From Methanofollis sp. UBA420 (GTDB lineage Archaea; Halobacteriota; Methanomicrobia; Methanomicrobiales; Methanofollaceae), in assembly GCF_002498315.1 (NCBI RefSeq), contig NZ_DAGX01000005.1, positions 308,565-372,564 on the forward strand: a stretch of 64,000 nt of DNA, given 5' to 3'. Numbering within the stretch: position 1 is the stretch's first letter; the number at the start of each line of letters is the position of its first letter. The notes under the pieces are model-generated. The model was not told where the DNA came from, did not search any database, and saw only the letters and a list, made by a program, of their open reading frames with translations. Made by a program: the position numbers and the translations under genes. Of the stretch, positions 16,013 to 25,341 are shown one piece after another.

Positions 16013-18805
16013 GTGGCTGAATGGGATATTCAGAAACTGGAAGAGAAGTACCGGGACACATGGCCGGCGGCATTCGAGGCCAACCCGGACGACAATGAAA
16101 AGTTCTACCTGAACGTCGCCTTCCCGTACCCGAGCGGCGCCATGCACGTGGGGCACGGGCGGACCTATATCGTACCCGACGTGGTCGCCCGTTTCTGGAG
16201 GATGCAGGGCAAAAATGTCCTCTTCCCGATGGGTTTCCATGTCACCGGCACGCCGGTGATCGGGATCTCGCGCCGGATCGCGAAGAACGACCCCTCGACG
16301 GTGCGGATCTACCGCGACCTGTACCGGGTGCCGCAGGACGTCCTCGACAGGTTCGACGACCCGATGACGATCGTCCGGTACTTTGCCGGGGAATACGAGA
16401 GGTTGATGCGCCGGTGCGGCCTGTCCATCGACTGGCGCCGCCGGTTCATCACCGTGGACCCGCAGTACTCGAAGTACATCGAGTGGCAGTACAAGCACCT
16501 CCACGAGGAGGAGCATGTGGTGAAGGGCGTCCACCCGGTGAAGTACTGCCCGTCGTGCGACAACCCTGTGGGCGACCACGACCTCCTCGAAGGCGAAAAG
16601 GCCGAGATCATGAAGTTCACCCTTGTCGTCTTCGAGTGGCAGGGTGCAAAGGTCCCGTGCGCCACTCTCCGGCCGGAGACGATCTATGGCGTGACCAACC
16701 TCTGGGCAAACCCGGGCGTCACTTATGTGCGGGCGACGGTGGACGGCGAGGAGTGGGTGCTCTCCCGCGAGGCGGCCTACAAACTCGAACTCCAGGACCA
16801 CACCATCGAGATCACCGGCGAGGTGAAGGGGACGGAGATCGTCGGCACGACTGCCTCGCACCCGCTCTGCGGAACAGTGCCTGTGCTGCCCGCGGACTTC
16901 GTGGACCCTGACATGGGCTCAGGTCTCGTGATGTCTGTGCCGGCCCACGCACCCTTCGACTATATCGCCCTGCGCGACCTCCAGGAGGAGGGGCGCTTTA
17001 CCGACATCGCCCCGGTCGCGATCATCAAGACCGAGGGCTACGGCGCGCTCCCGGCAAAGGACGCCATTGAGAAGGCCGGGATCAGGCACCAGCTCGACCC
17101 GAGAATGGACGATGTCACCCGCGAGGTGTACGCAGCCGAGGTGCTCCACGGCACCCTCCTCGTGAACTGCGGCGACCAGGCCGGCAAGCCGGTGAAGCAG
17201 GCCCGCGACGACGTGGCCGCGATCATGGTCGAGAGTTACGGGTCGAAGGAGATGTTCGACTTCGACACCCGCCAGGTGATCTGCCGGTGCGGCGGCCGGG
17301 TGTACGTGAAGATCCTCCATGACCAGTGGTTCCTCCAGTACTCGGACCCGGCCTGGAAGGCAGAGGTGCACGAGCAGCTCGACGAGATGAAGGTCGTGCC
17401 CGCGGAGGTCCGCGCCGAGTTCCACCGGACGGTGGACTGGCTGAAGGACTGGGCCTGCACCAGGCGGGTCGGCCTCGGGACAAAGCTCCCCTGGGACCCG
17501 GCCTGGATCATCGAGCCGCTCTCTGACTCGACCATCTACATGGCCTTCTACACGATCGCCCATCATGTGAAGAAGATCGAGCCTGAGAAGCTCACCCCCG
17601 AGGTCTTCGAGTACGTCGTCTACGGGACAGGCAACCCGACGACTGTGCCGAGGGAGACGCTGGACGCGATCAGGGCCGAGTTCCTGTACTGGTACCCGTA
17701 CGATTTCAGGTTCTCGGCAAAGGATCTCATCTCGAACCACCTCACCTTCCAGCTCTTCCACCACCGTGCGGTGATGCCGGCGGACAAACAGCCGCAGGGC
17801 ATGGTCATCTTCGGCATGGGCCTGCTGAACGGGGCGAAGATGTCCTCATCGAAGGGGAACGTCGTCCTGCTGGAAGACGCCCTGAACGAGTTCGGGCCTG
17901 ACACGGTGCGGATGTTCCTGATCGGTTCGGCCGAGCCGTGGCAGGACTTCGACTGGCGGAACGAACTGGTGATCGGCGCGAAGAAGCAGATCGAGCGGTT
18001 CTGGAACACGGTCTCCGAGGGGCTCGCGGTTGAGGAGAATGACGGCCGCGAGATCGACGGCTGGCTGATCTCCAGGCTGCAGCACAGGATCGAGAATGCC
18101 ACCGCAGCGATGCTGAACTTCCAGACGCGGCAGGCCCTCCAGGAGGCGTTCTTCGGGATCGAGGCCGACCTGAAGTGGTACCGCAGGCGCCTGCCGACGA
18201 TCGCGCCGGGCTCTGCGGCCGTGCAGGAGCTCTGCTCTGTCTGGGTGCGGCTGCTCGCCCCGATCGTGCCGTACACCTGCGAGGAACTCTGGCACGCGAT
18301 GGGCAATGACGGCCCTGTGGCCTTTGCCCCCTGGCCTGTGGCCGACGTTGCGAAGGTCGACGAGAAGGCTGAACTTGCCGAGGAACTCCTCGCACGGACT
18401 GTCGAGGACGTGGAGTCGATCACGAAGCTGATCCAGATCCAGCCGAAGGCGATCAGGCTCTATGTCGCCCCGACCTGGAAGGAGCAGGTCTTCGCAATGA
18501 TCGCGGCGGCCGAGGACAGGACCAATGCGGTGAAGCTCGTGATGGCCGACGAGGGCCTGCGTGCCCGCGGCAAGGAGGCGGTGAACACGGCGAAACAGGT
18601 GACGAAGTTCATCCACCGCCTGCCGCCAGAACTGGTCAGGAGCATTGCGACGAACGGCGTCGACGAGATGGCGGTCTTTATGTCGGCAAAGGAGTTCCTG
18701 GAGAGGGAGTTCGGCGTGCCGGTGCAGGTCCTCGCAGCAGAGGGAAGCGGCGAGGCGAAGGCAGACGCCGCCCTCCCCTTCAAGCCCGCGATCGTCATCG
18801 AATAA
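16013..18805 (+). CDS. leuS: Leucyl-tRNA synthetase, archaeal type
   Basis: 930 aa with a GTG start. The HIGH motif appears as MHVGHGRTYIV, the KMSKS loop as MSSSKGN, and the CP1 editing region includes RPETIYGVTNLWANP. The length and the anticodon-binding tail (FIHRLPPELVRSIATNG) fit archaeal/eukaryotic-type LeuRS. It charges tRNA-Leu and edits mischarged products. It follows the PIN-ATPase gene by 26 bp. GGGAGTGA about 9 bases upstream is the probable ribosome binding site. Confidence 0.97.
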   Translation: MAEWDIQKLEEKYRDTWPAAFEANPDDNEKFYLNVAFPYPSGAMHVGHGRTYIVPDVVARFWRMQGKNVLFPMGFHVTGTPVIGISRRIAKNDPSTVRIYRDLYRVPQDVLDRFDDPMTIVRYFAGEYERLMRRCGLSIDWRRRFITVDPQYSKYIEWQYKHLHEEEHVVKGVHPVKYCPSCDNPVGDHDLLEGEKAEIMKFTLVVFEWQGAKVPCATLRPETIYGVTNLWANPGVTYVRATVDGEEWVLSREAAYKLELQDHTIEITGEVKGTEIVGTTASHPLCGTVPVLPADFVDPDMGSGLVMSVPAHAPFDYIALRDLQEEGRFTDIAPVAIIKTEGYGALPAKDAIEKAGIRHQLDPRMDDVTREVYAAEVLHGTLLVNCGDQAGKPVKQARDDVAAIMVESYGSKEMFDFDTRQVICRCGGRVYVKILHDQWFLQYSDPAWKAEVHEQLDEMKVVPAEVRAEFHRTVDWLKDWACTRRVGLGTKLPWDPAWIIEPLSDSTIYMAFYTIAHHVKKIEPEKLTPEVFEYVVYGTGNPTTVPRETLDAIRAEFLYWYPYDFRFSAKDLISNHLTFQLFHHRAVMPADKQPQGMVIFGMGLLNGAKMSSSKGNVVLLEDALNEFGPDTVRMFLIGSAEPWQDFDWRNELVIGAKKQIERFWNTVSEGLAVEENDGREIDGWLISRLQHRIENATAAMLNFQTRQALQEAFFGIEADLKWYRRRLPTIAPGSAAVQELCSVWVRLLAPIVPYTCEELWHAMGNDGPVAFAPWPVADVAKVDEKAELAEELLARTVEDVESITKLIQIQPKAIRLYVAPTWKEQVFAMIAAAEDRTNAVKLVMADEGLRARGKEAVNTAKQVTKFIHRLPPELVRSIATNGVDEMAVFMSAKEFLEREFGVPVQVLAAEGSGEAKADAALPFKPAIVIE

Positions 18806-18830
18806 TCTTTTTCCTCTTTTTTTCTGCGCG
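18806..18830 (+). terminator. T-rich archaeal terminator after leuS
   Basis: The stop codon is followed by CTTTTTCCTCTTTTTTTCTG, two long T-runs without a clear stem, the usual form of archaeal intrinsic termination. Confidence 0.6.
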
Positions 18831-18839
18831 GAGCCGAGG

Positions 18840-19262
18840 GAGGTGTTTTCCCGGCTCTGGAGAATCGCTCATGGTTCCCCTCATGACCCCATGATGGGAC
18901 GCACGGGTTCGCTGGCTTCCCCATACAGGTTGCCGGGGATTTCCTCGAAAACGTACGGATTTCTCGACTTCCTCCGGTCATTCCCCCAGACCCCCGATTT
19001 AAGATTGGTTCCGGGAAGACAGGGCAGGAATCCTGAGGGAGTATGCCAAACCCGCCCCTATCGTAATGGCAGGGTGCGAGCGGAGCGATCTTGAGAAAGC
19101 CGGAGGCTTTCGAGGGACCGGGGGGCGGCAGCCCCCCGGAGGAGGAGGCCGATCCATCACCTTCCCCTCACACAACGCCGGGGGCTCCTCGAAGACCTAA
19201 CGGTCTTCTCGAACTCGCTGACGCTCGTTGCCCCAGACCCCCATAGTACGATAGATCTTGGG
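18840..19262. repeat. Gene-free region with degenerate hairpin repeats
   Basis: No gene is supported in 18806-19358. Visible structures: TCTGGAGAATCGCTCATG at 18856-18873 (shared head with the elements near 1420, 32520, 41035 and 60345); GATTGGTTCCGGGAAGA near 19003 with ATCCTGAGG downstream (shared with 45510-45545); GAAAGCC/GGCTTTC hairpin near 19095-19111; a perfect 9-bp GC hairpin CCGGGGGGC/GCCCCCCGG at 19118-19139; and GAAGACC/GGTCTTC near 19191-19208. This is the richest copy of the dispersed repeat family. Confidence 0.65.
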
Positions 19263-19358
19263 AAGGTGGAGAGGGAAGGCGGCGGGTTCGCACTGCCACT
19301 ATGGGATCGGAGATGCCACCCGACACACAGGGAGAGGTTTTTCACAGAGTCCCTCCTG

Positions 19359-20072
19359 CTACCAGTCCTTCTTCATCGCCTCCGTCTTCAGTTCCTTCGG
19401 CATCACTTCGATCGCGTACCGCAGCGCCGTCCGCGGCATCGCCTTCTTGTTCTGCATGACATATGCAAAGACCTCGTTCGTGTGCTGCCTGCTCGCCTCC
19501 TTGAGAAGCCAGCCGTACCCTTTCTGCACCAGGTCGTCCGGATCCGTGAGGAGGAGGTCGGCGATCTCAAGTGCCTCATCGAGGAATTTTCCGCGTTTTG
19601 CCGGGATGATCAGCGAAACAGCCGCGGCCCGCCGCATCCACCGGTTCCCTGACCGTGTCCAGCGTTTGAGTTCCTCGACATACTCGGGGTAGAGGTCGAT
19701 GAAGTCGCCCATCGTGTGGTTGCAGAAACCGTCGCACTCCGCCCAGTTGGAGATGTAGGTGTCGATCCAGTGCCTGAAGACGGCGATGTCTTCGCGCTCG
19801 TACCGGTCTTTCAGCAGGGGTGCCCACGTCGAGACGATGAACGCCTCCTCCATATACCCTGAGCGATAGAGTTCCTCGCAGAGGGCGAAGATCTCCTGTT
19901 TGTCCCGGTCTTTGACTTCTCGCCAGTATTTTTTTGCGATGGCAGCGCCGTCCGCGGTCTTCATGCCGTAGCAGACGATATCTTCCTTGAAGTACCGCCG
20001 GGCGTTCTTCCGGATCTCGGGGTCTGCCTGTTCCTGCAGTTCTTTGCGGATAGAGGAGATGACGGGGTCCAT
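19359..20072 (-). CDS. DNA alkylation repair protein, AlkD-like
   Basis: 237 aa, all-helical, of HEAT-like repeats. ISNWAECDGFCNHTMGDF holds the aspartate expected for the AlkD active site and SGNRWMRRAAAVSLI the partner Trp/Arg segment; QKGYGWLLKEAS is also typical. AlkD-type glycosylases excise bulky or cationic alkyl-purines such as 3-methyl- and 7-methyladenine. Monocistronic, convergent with leuS across a repeat-filled gap. Confidence 0.88.
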   Translation of the reverse strand: MDPVISSIRKELQEQADPEIRKNARRYFKEDIVCYGMKTADGAAIAKKYWREVKDRDKQEIFALCEELYRSGYMEEAFIVSTWAPLLKDRYEREDIAVFRHWIDTYISNWAECDGFCNHTMGDFIDLYPEYVEELKRWTRSGNRWMRRAAAVSLIIPAKRGKFLDEALEIADLLLTDPDDLVQKGYGWLLKEASRQHTNEVFAYVMQNKKAMPRTALRYAIEVMPKELKTEAMKKDW

Positions 20073-20623
20073 GGAGAGAGGTGGCGGGGGGGAAAGATAA
20101 GGGTTTGGAAGAGATCTTCAGGGCTTTTTCCAACCTCAAACACCAAAAAACGTTGAAATGACGCGGATGAAGAAGAGACCATCTTCCGAAATGCTTTGTC
20201 GAGAAATTCCGGACAGTTTTCCTACCTCCAGACGCCTATCTCTTCATTCATGCCGTTTATCATCATCGAATAATCTCCCCCATCTTTTTTGCCCTTTCCT
20301 GCTCTGAAACAGCGAGATACGACCCCATTTTCTCTCTGATCCCGGGCGCATCCCGGATCCACCCCCATATCGGCGGATAGGGCCCCATCCCCCAGAAATG
20401 CCCGGACGGAGGGAGAAAAACGAACTAAAAGTCCATTTTCAGGTGCTCATCCTGATATCACGCCACGTTCGAGCAACGCACACTTTTTTCCCGGTTTTTC
20501 CGTCCCCCTTCACGCCCGGAGCATTAACAATGACAGTTTAACATAATTAACAGAATAATGAAAACCAATTTATAATACCGGCAGAGAGGTGATATCGATA
20601 TACATATTACTGGATGAGATCGC
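20073..20623. other. Gene-free upstream region of the surface-protein island
   Basis: 551 bp without a convincing gene; unusually AT-rich for this genome over its last 100 bp. No hairpin repeat of the kind found in other gaps was recognised. It holds the promoter of the following gene. Confidence 0.5.
20567..20579 (+). promoter_or_regulatory. TATA box of the surface-protein gene
   Basis: ATTTATAATACC, with a second AT-rich stretch (TTTAACATAATTAAC) directly upstream that could be part of a TFB/TBP site. The predicted start near 20597 leaves a leader of about 25-30 nt before the ATG at 20624. Confidence 0.5.
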
Positions 20624-23600
20624 ATGAAAAGTGAAAAAAAGAGTAAATCGAGATTATTCAAAGAATCAATACCTGTATCGAGGATAAAAGCGAACATCAC
20701 CCCCCTCCTTATCCTTGTTCTCCTGGGCCTCCTCCTGGTGGCGCCGGTCTCGGCCGGGAAACAAACGACCGAAGTGACGGTTGTCAAACTGGCCGCGGAC
20801 GGGACGACGGTCCTTGACGAGAGGACGGTGGACTACCGCTGGATGGAGGCGAACCTCCCGATACAGGGGGACGGCGTGACGCATTATTATATGCAGGGGC
20901 CGACCTTCAACGAGAGCAACCTCTGGGACCCCGATGAGATAGATACGGAGAGTATCAAAGGCTCGGACTATCATGCCATGCGAGGCACGGACATGCAGGA
21001 CCTCTGCGACCTTGTCGGCGGGATGGGGCCGGACGATATCGTCTGGATCCACCCGAGCGACAGCTTCAGCCCGGCGCACTACCCGTACAGGAACATCTAT
21101 TACACGGACACCGCCCACGGCGGCAACCCGGCGCAGGGGCCACTGGTCCTGACCTGGTGGCGGCCGGACGACGGCTACGTGCCCGACTACGAGACAGGGA
21201 TGCGCACCATCTTCTTCGCGACCACACAGAACGCGAAGGGGCAGTACGTCTTCGGGAACACTGATATGCGCCGTTTCATGGACGAGGAGTACTGGAGTTA
21301 TTATTATGACGGCGCGGTCAAGTGGCCGTCTTCACGCTCGCAGTCCATGAAGTATGTTCAGAAGATCGTGATCAGGAGCCAGGAGCCCGCACCTCTCTTC
21401 CCGGTCACCATCACGGCCAACCAGACCTCCGGCTATCTCCCCCTGACGGTGCAGTTCACCGGGGCGACGACGGCCTCCTCGCCGACGGCCTGGCACTGGG
21501 ACTTCGGCGACAATGCGACGGCGAACGTGCAGAACCCGACCCACACCTACGCGAAGGCCGGGTTCTTCGACGTGAGCCTGACCGTGACCGCCGCGGACGG
21601 CACGGCGACGGCGACGCGGCATATGTTCATCGTGACGCAGGAGCGCCCTGTGCCGACGACCCTGGAGGTCCTCCCGCCCGTGGCGACGGTGACCCTCGAC
21701 GGGACGCAGGTCTTCACGGCGATGGTCCGCGACCAGAAGGGGCGTGAGATGAAGGATGTCGCGGTCGCCTGGTCGAGTTCCAACACCACTGTCGGGACGG
21801 TCGCGGACGGCGTCTTCACGGCCCGGGCAGAGGGGACGACGACCATCACCGCCTCGGCCGGCGGAGTCAGCGGGACGGCCACGGCGAGCGTGGTTCCGCT
21901 CCCGCCCGAGCCGAAGACGTGGTACGTGGACGACGACGGCACCGCAGACTTCACCTCCGTCCAGGCGGCCGTCTATGCCTGCAACGCGGGCGACACGGTC
22001 GTGGTGAGGGACGGGACGTACACCGAGAACGTGGTGGTGGACCGGAGGATCGTGCTCAGGTCGGAGAACGGAGCCGCGACGACGGTCGTTGCCACGCCCG
22101 ATAGCAAGAGAGCGCCGGTGACGGTGACCGCGGCGAACGTGACGGTCGAAGGACTGACGGTGAAGGGAGGGATCATCGAGGGCACGGCAGGGATTGTGGT
22201 GGACCATACCGACGGCTGCACCCTCCGGGGCATCAGGGCGACGGAGAACTACAACGGCGTCTTCCTGAACGCCTCGGCCGGCACCCGTCTCACCGGAGCC
22301 ACGGTGGACGCGAACCACAGGTCGGGGATCACGGGTACGGCGTCGGCCGGGACCGTGATCGAGGGATGCACGGTAGAGATGAATGCATGGGAGGAGATCG
22401 CTCTCTCCGCCTCAGAAGGCCCGGTGATCCGGGCCTGCACCCTCACGACAGAGGGCACCTACGGCATCGTCCTGAGCAGGGTAGACAATGCGAGAGTCGT
22501 GCAGAACACCCTGAAGAACGTGAAGAGAGCCGACTTTGGCCTCGCCCTCTCCTCGTCCCAGAACGTCACCGTCTCCGGGAACACGGTCTCGTCCTACAGC
22601 AACAATGGGATCAGTATCGCCGCCTCGAAATCGACCGTCTCCGGGAACACGGTCTCCGGCGGGGGCGAAGCCATAGTTCTTTCCGGCGACCACAACCTGC
22701 TCCGCGACAACGTGGTCTCCAACGCCTACCACGGGATGAGGATCTCCACGACGAACAGCACCATCACCAACAACACCTGCGTGCACACCGACTCCAGGAG
22801 CATAATGACGAATTCCGGCGGGAACGCCTTCTACCTCAACGACCTGCTGGAGAAGAGCGGGAAGCCCGGAGTGAAGCATAAAAGCTGGGAGAGCACCGGG
22901 TCGGCGAACAACACCGTCCGCACGCCTGAGGAGGTCGACTACATCTACAAAGGCACCCTCCACCACGGCTACCTGGGCAACTACTACTTCGACTATGAGG
23001 GCGTCGACGCGGACGGCGACGGCGTCGGCGACACGCCCTACGACGCCTCGGCCGACGACCACGACTTCTACCCGCTGATCGGGCCGCTCGAAAACTACGA
23101 GGTCCTCCCGCCGATGCAGGAGATCGTCCACGGGCCGTACATCACCGGCACCACCGGGACAGGGACGACTATCAGCTGGAAGACGGACGTGCCAACGACA
23201 GGCAGGGTGGACTATGCCCCGGCGGCGGCGTACGCGGACGGGAACTACACCCTGAGCGCCGACGACGACCGGGAGACCTCGCTACACCATGTCGCCCTCA
23301 CCGGCCTCGAACCGGGGACGACCTACCACTACAGGGTGACGGCCGGGCGGAACGTGACGCAGGACTTCACCTTCCAGACCTTCCCCGCGGCGGGAGAGCC
23401 CTTCACCTTCATCGTGTACGGCGACTCGCAGGAGCAGGTCCCGTATTACACGCAGCTGGAGAGGCACAGAATCGTAGCGGAGAGGATCGCGGAGGAGGAG
23501 GGCGACGCCGTCTTCATCCTCCACACCGGCGACATGGTCAGCCAGGCACAGGACGCCACCGAGTGGGACAGATTCTTCGCCTCGGCGCGGACGATGCTTG

Positions 23601-25042
23601 CGAACACCACGCTGTACACGGCCCTCGGCAACCACGAGGAGAAGTACAAGAACCTCGTCCGCGAGGTCTTCGCCCTGCCGCCGTGGTACTCCTTCGACTG
23701 CGGCGACCTCCATGTGGTGGTGCTGGACTCCACGAGCATGAAGGGCAGCGAGATGGCCGGGCAGACGGCCTGGCTCAGGGACGACCTGGCGGCCGACGAA
23801 GCACGCTGGACGGTCGCGGCCTTCCACCACCCGCCGTACAACTCCGGCGGTCACCACACGGGCGCCTGGGCAGACGCGGGCTGGCGGGAGGCCTTCGAGG
23901 CGAAGGGGACGGACGTGATCTTCAGCGGCCACGTCCACTCGTACCAGCGCCACATGGCCAACGGCACGCAGTACATCATCGCGGCGACAGGCGGCGGCCT
24001 GCAGTATCCCCTGGAGGAGGAGAAGGAGCCCTGTTACGAGGCGGGCAGGGAGTATGTCCTGGGCTACGAGAGGGTGCATGTGGACCCGGCGAACGCGACG
24101 GTGACGCTGGAGTTCGTGCCTGTGGCCGACGTCTCTGAGGACAACAGAGAGATTGTAAAGGTCTACCAGCCCGGCGAGGTCTTTGACCCGGTGGTGATCG
24201 GCGGCGCCGGCGGGCCCGACCTTGTGCCCCGGACGATCAGGTTTGAAAGCCCGGCGGTGGCGGGAGATAACGCCACGGTGATGGTGACGGTCGCAAACAT
24301 CGGCGGGAGCGATGCCGGGGCCTTCGCGGTGAACCTCACCGCGGACGGCGCGGCCCTCGGGAGAGAGGAGTCCGCCGGTCTTCCTGCCGGGGAGACGGCG
24401 ACCTTCGCCTTCCCCTGGCGGCCGGCGACGGCCGGGGCCCACGCCTTCGAGGCGGTGGTCGAGGGCCCGCCCGGCGAGAGGGAACGTGAGAACAATGTGA
24501 TGAAGAAGCAACTCTACGTCCTCTCGGCCGGCGAGGGCCCGGCCTTCAGGGAGGGTGTGATCGAACTCGCACCCGGCTGGAACGTGGTTTCCGTCCCGAA
24601 GAGACTGGCGCCGGGGAATGACACGGCCCTGATCTTCGCGGGCGTGGCGTCGGCCGGCCACTCCCTCTACATCTTCGACGGGAAGGCGCAGCTCTGGAGG
24701 CCCATGAGCGCCGCCGACCGCATCGAGCCCCTCACCGGCGTGCTCGTCTACGCGGCGGAGGCGACGGCCGTGCCCCTCGCCTTCGACGCCGACCCGCTCC
24801 ATGCCCCGCCGGCGAAGGCGCTCTCGAAGGGCTGGAACATTGTCGGGTTCGCGGACACCGAGGCGACGCCCGCGGGCCTCGCCCTTGTCTCGGCCTGGGG
24901 GCAGTGGGAGACGTGCGCCGGCTACGACGCCCTGCGGCAGGCGTACGAGCCCGCGGTCGCGGCCGACGCCGCCCTCTTCCCTGGCCGGGGCTACTGGCTC
25001 CACATGAACGGCAACGGCACCCTGGCGGGGACCGCAGCCTGA
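20624..25042 (+). CDS. Giant multidomain surface protein with PKD, beta-helix and phosphoesterase domains
   Basis: 1472 aa with a signal peptide (hydrophobic segment 26-44, VAPVSAG). Domains in order: a module with GPTF...LCDLVGG (45-250), also found in two neighbours; PKD (260-338, AWHWDFGD); Big2-like Ig (343-422); NosD-type parallel beta-helix (430-790); a purple-acid-phosphatase-type beta domain (800-920); calcineurin-like phosphoesterase (925-1165) with metal ligands in VYGDSQ, LHTGDMV, LGNHEEK, FHHPPY and SGHVHSY; a CARDB-like segment (1190-1300); and a C-terminal tandem GWN domain (1313-1472). Extracellular, probably S-layer-associated. The phosphoesterase looks catalytically complete; its substrate is unknown. 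No C-terminal membrane helix is visible. Confidence 0.85.
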   Translation: MKSEKKSKSRLFKESIPVSRIKANITPLLILVLLGLLLVAPVSAGKQTTEVTVVKLAADGTTVLDERTVDYRWMEANLPIQGDGVTHYYMQGPTFNESNLWDPDEIDTESIKGSDYHAMRGTDMQDLCDLVGGMGPDDIVWIHPSDSFSPAHYPYRNIYYTDTAHGGNPAQGPLVLTWWRPDDGYVPDYETGMRTIFFATTQNAKGQYVFGNTDMRRFMDEEYWSYYYDGAVKWPSSRSQSMKYVQKIVIRSQEPAPLFPVTITANQTSGYLPLTVQFTGATTASSPTAWHWDFGDNATANVQNPTHTYAKAGFFDVSLTVTAADGTATATRHMFIVTQERPVPTTLEVLPPVATVTLDGTQVFTAMVRDQKGREMKDVAVAWSSSNTTVGTVADGVFTARAEGTTTITASAGGVSGTATASVVPLPPEPKTWYVDDDGTADFTSVQAAVYACNAGDTVVVRDGTYTENVVVDRRIVLRSENGAATTVVATPDSKRAPVTVTAANVTVEGLTVKGGIIEGTAGIVVDHTDGCTLRGIRATENYNGVFLNASAGTRLTGATVDANHRSGITGTASAGTVIEGCTVEMNAWEEIALSASEGPVIRACTLTTEGTYGIVLSRVDNARVVQNTLKNVKRADFGLALSSSQNVTVSGNTVSSYSNNGISIAASKSTVSGNTVSGGGEAIVLSGDHNLLRDNVVSNAYHGMRISTTNSTITNNTCVHTDSRSIMTNSGGNAFYLNDLLEKSGKPGVKHKSWESTGSANNTVRTPEEVDYIYKGTLHHGYLGNYYFDYEGVDADGDGVGDTPYDASADDHDFYPLIGPLENYEVLPPMQEIVHGPYITGTTGTGTTISWKTDVPTTGRVDYAPAAAYADGNYTLSADDDRETSLHHVALTGLEPGTTYHYRVTAGRNVTQDFTFQTFPAAGEPFTFIVYGDSQEQVPYYTQLERHRIVAERIAEEEGDAVFILHTGDMVSQAQDATEWDRFFASARTMLANTTLYTALGNHEEKYKNLVREVFALPPWYSFDCGDLHVVVLDSTSMKGSEMAGQTAWLRDDLAADEARWTVAAFHHPPYNSGGHHTGAWADAGWREAFEAKGTDVIFSGHVHSYQRHMANGTQYIIAATGGGLQYPLEEEKEPCYEAGREYVLGYERVHVDPANATVTLEFVPVADVSEDNREIVKVYQPGEVFDPVVIGGAGGPDLVPRTIRFESPAVAGDNATVMVTVANIGGSDAGAFAVNLTADGAALGREESAGLPAGETATFAFPWRPATAGAHAFEAVVEGPPGERERENNVMKKQLYVLSAGEGPAFREGVIELAPGWNVVSVPKRLAPGNDTALIFAGVASAGHSLYIFDGKAQLWRPMSAADRIEPLTGVLVYAAEATAVPLAFDADPLHAPPAKALSKGWNIVGFADTEATPAGLALVSAWGQWETCAGYDALRQAYEPAVAADAALFPGRGYWLHMNGNGTLAGTAA

Positions 25043-25341
25043 GGATGGGCAGCGCAGAATACAAATTTGATTATATTCTCCATTTTTCGTCCCATGCCAC
25101 ATAAAACGGTGAAAACGATCCATTCAAGTTATAAAATGGAGAAATTTTCACCATATGGCAAGACAACACAGAGATATCGTGCATATGTCTGATATTTTCC
25201 GGCATTTCCCCGGCAAAAATTGAGATGCCGGTCAAACATATCAACATAATTTACTTAATATTTTTGACATTTTCATCAAAACAGATTTATAGTGCCCTCG
25301 ATCGAGTATTCATTGTCGTTACTACGACAGGAACGGAAACC
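25043..25341 (+). promoter_or_regulatory. AT-rich promoter region with TATA-like ATTTATAGT near 25283-25292
   Basis: 299 bp of markedly AT-rich sequence between two surface-protein genes. The best TATA candidate (CAGATTTATAGTG) would start transcription near 25310, about 30 nt ahead of the ATG at 25342. Together with the terminator after the gene this makes the 407-aa protein its own transcription unit. Confidence 0.5.

Noticed and set aside
14391..16073. 560-aa minus-strand open frame across the PIN-ATPase gene
   Set aside because: Antisense shadow of a gene with clear PIN, Walker A and KH motifs; rich in His, Asp and Leu without family resemblance.
23282..25123. 613-aa minus-strand open frame within the 1472-aa surface protein gene
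   Set aside because: Arg/Gly/His-rich antisense frame; the plus strand carries complete phosphoesterase motifs.
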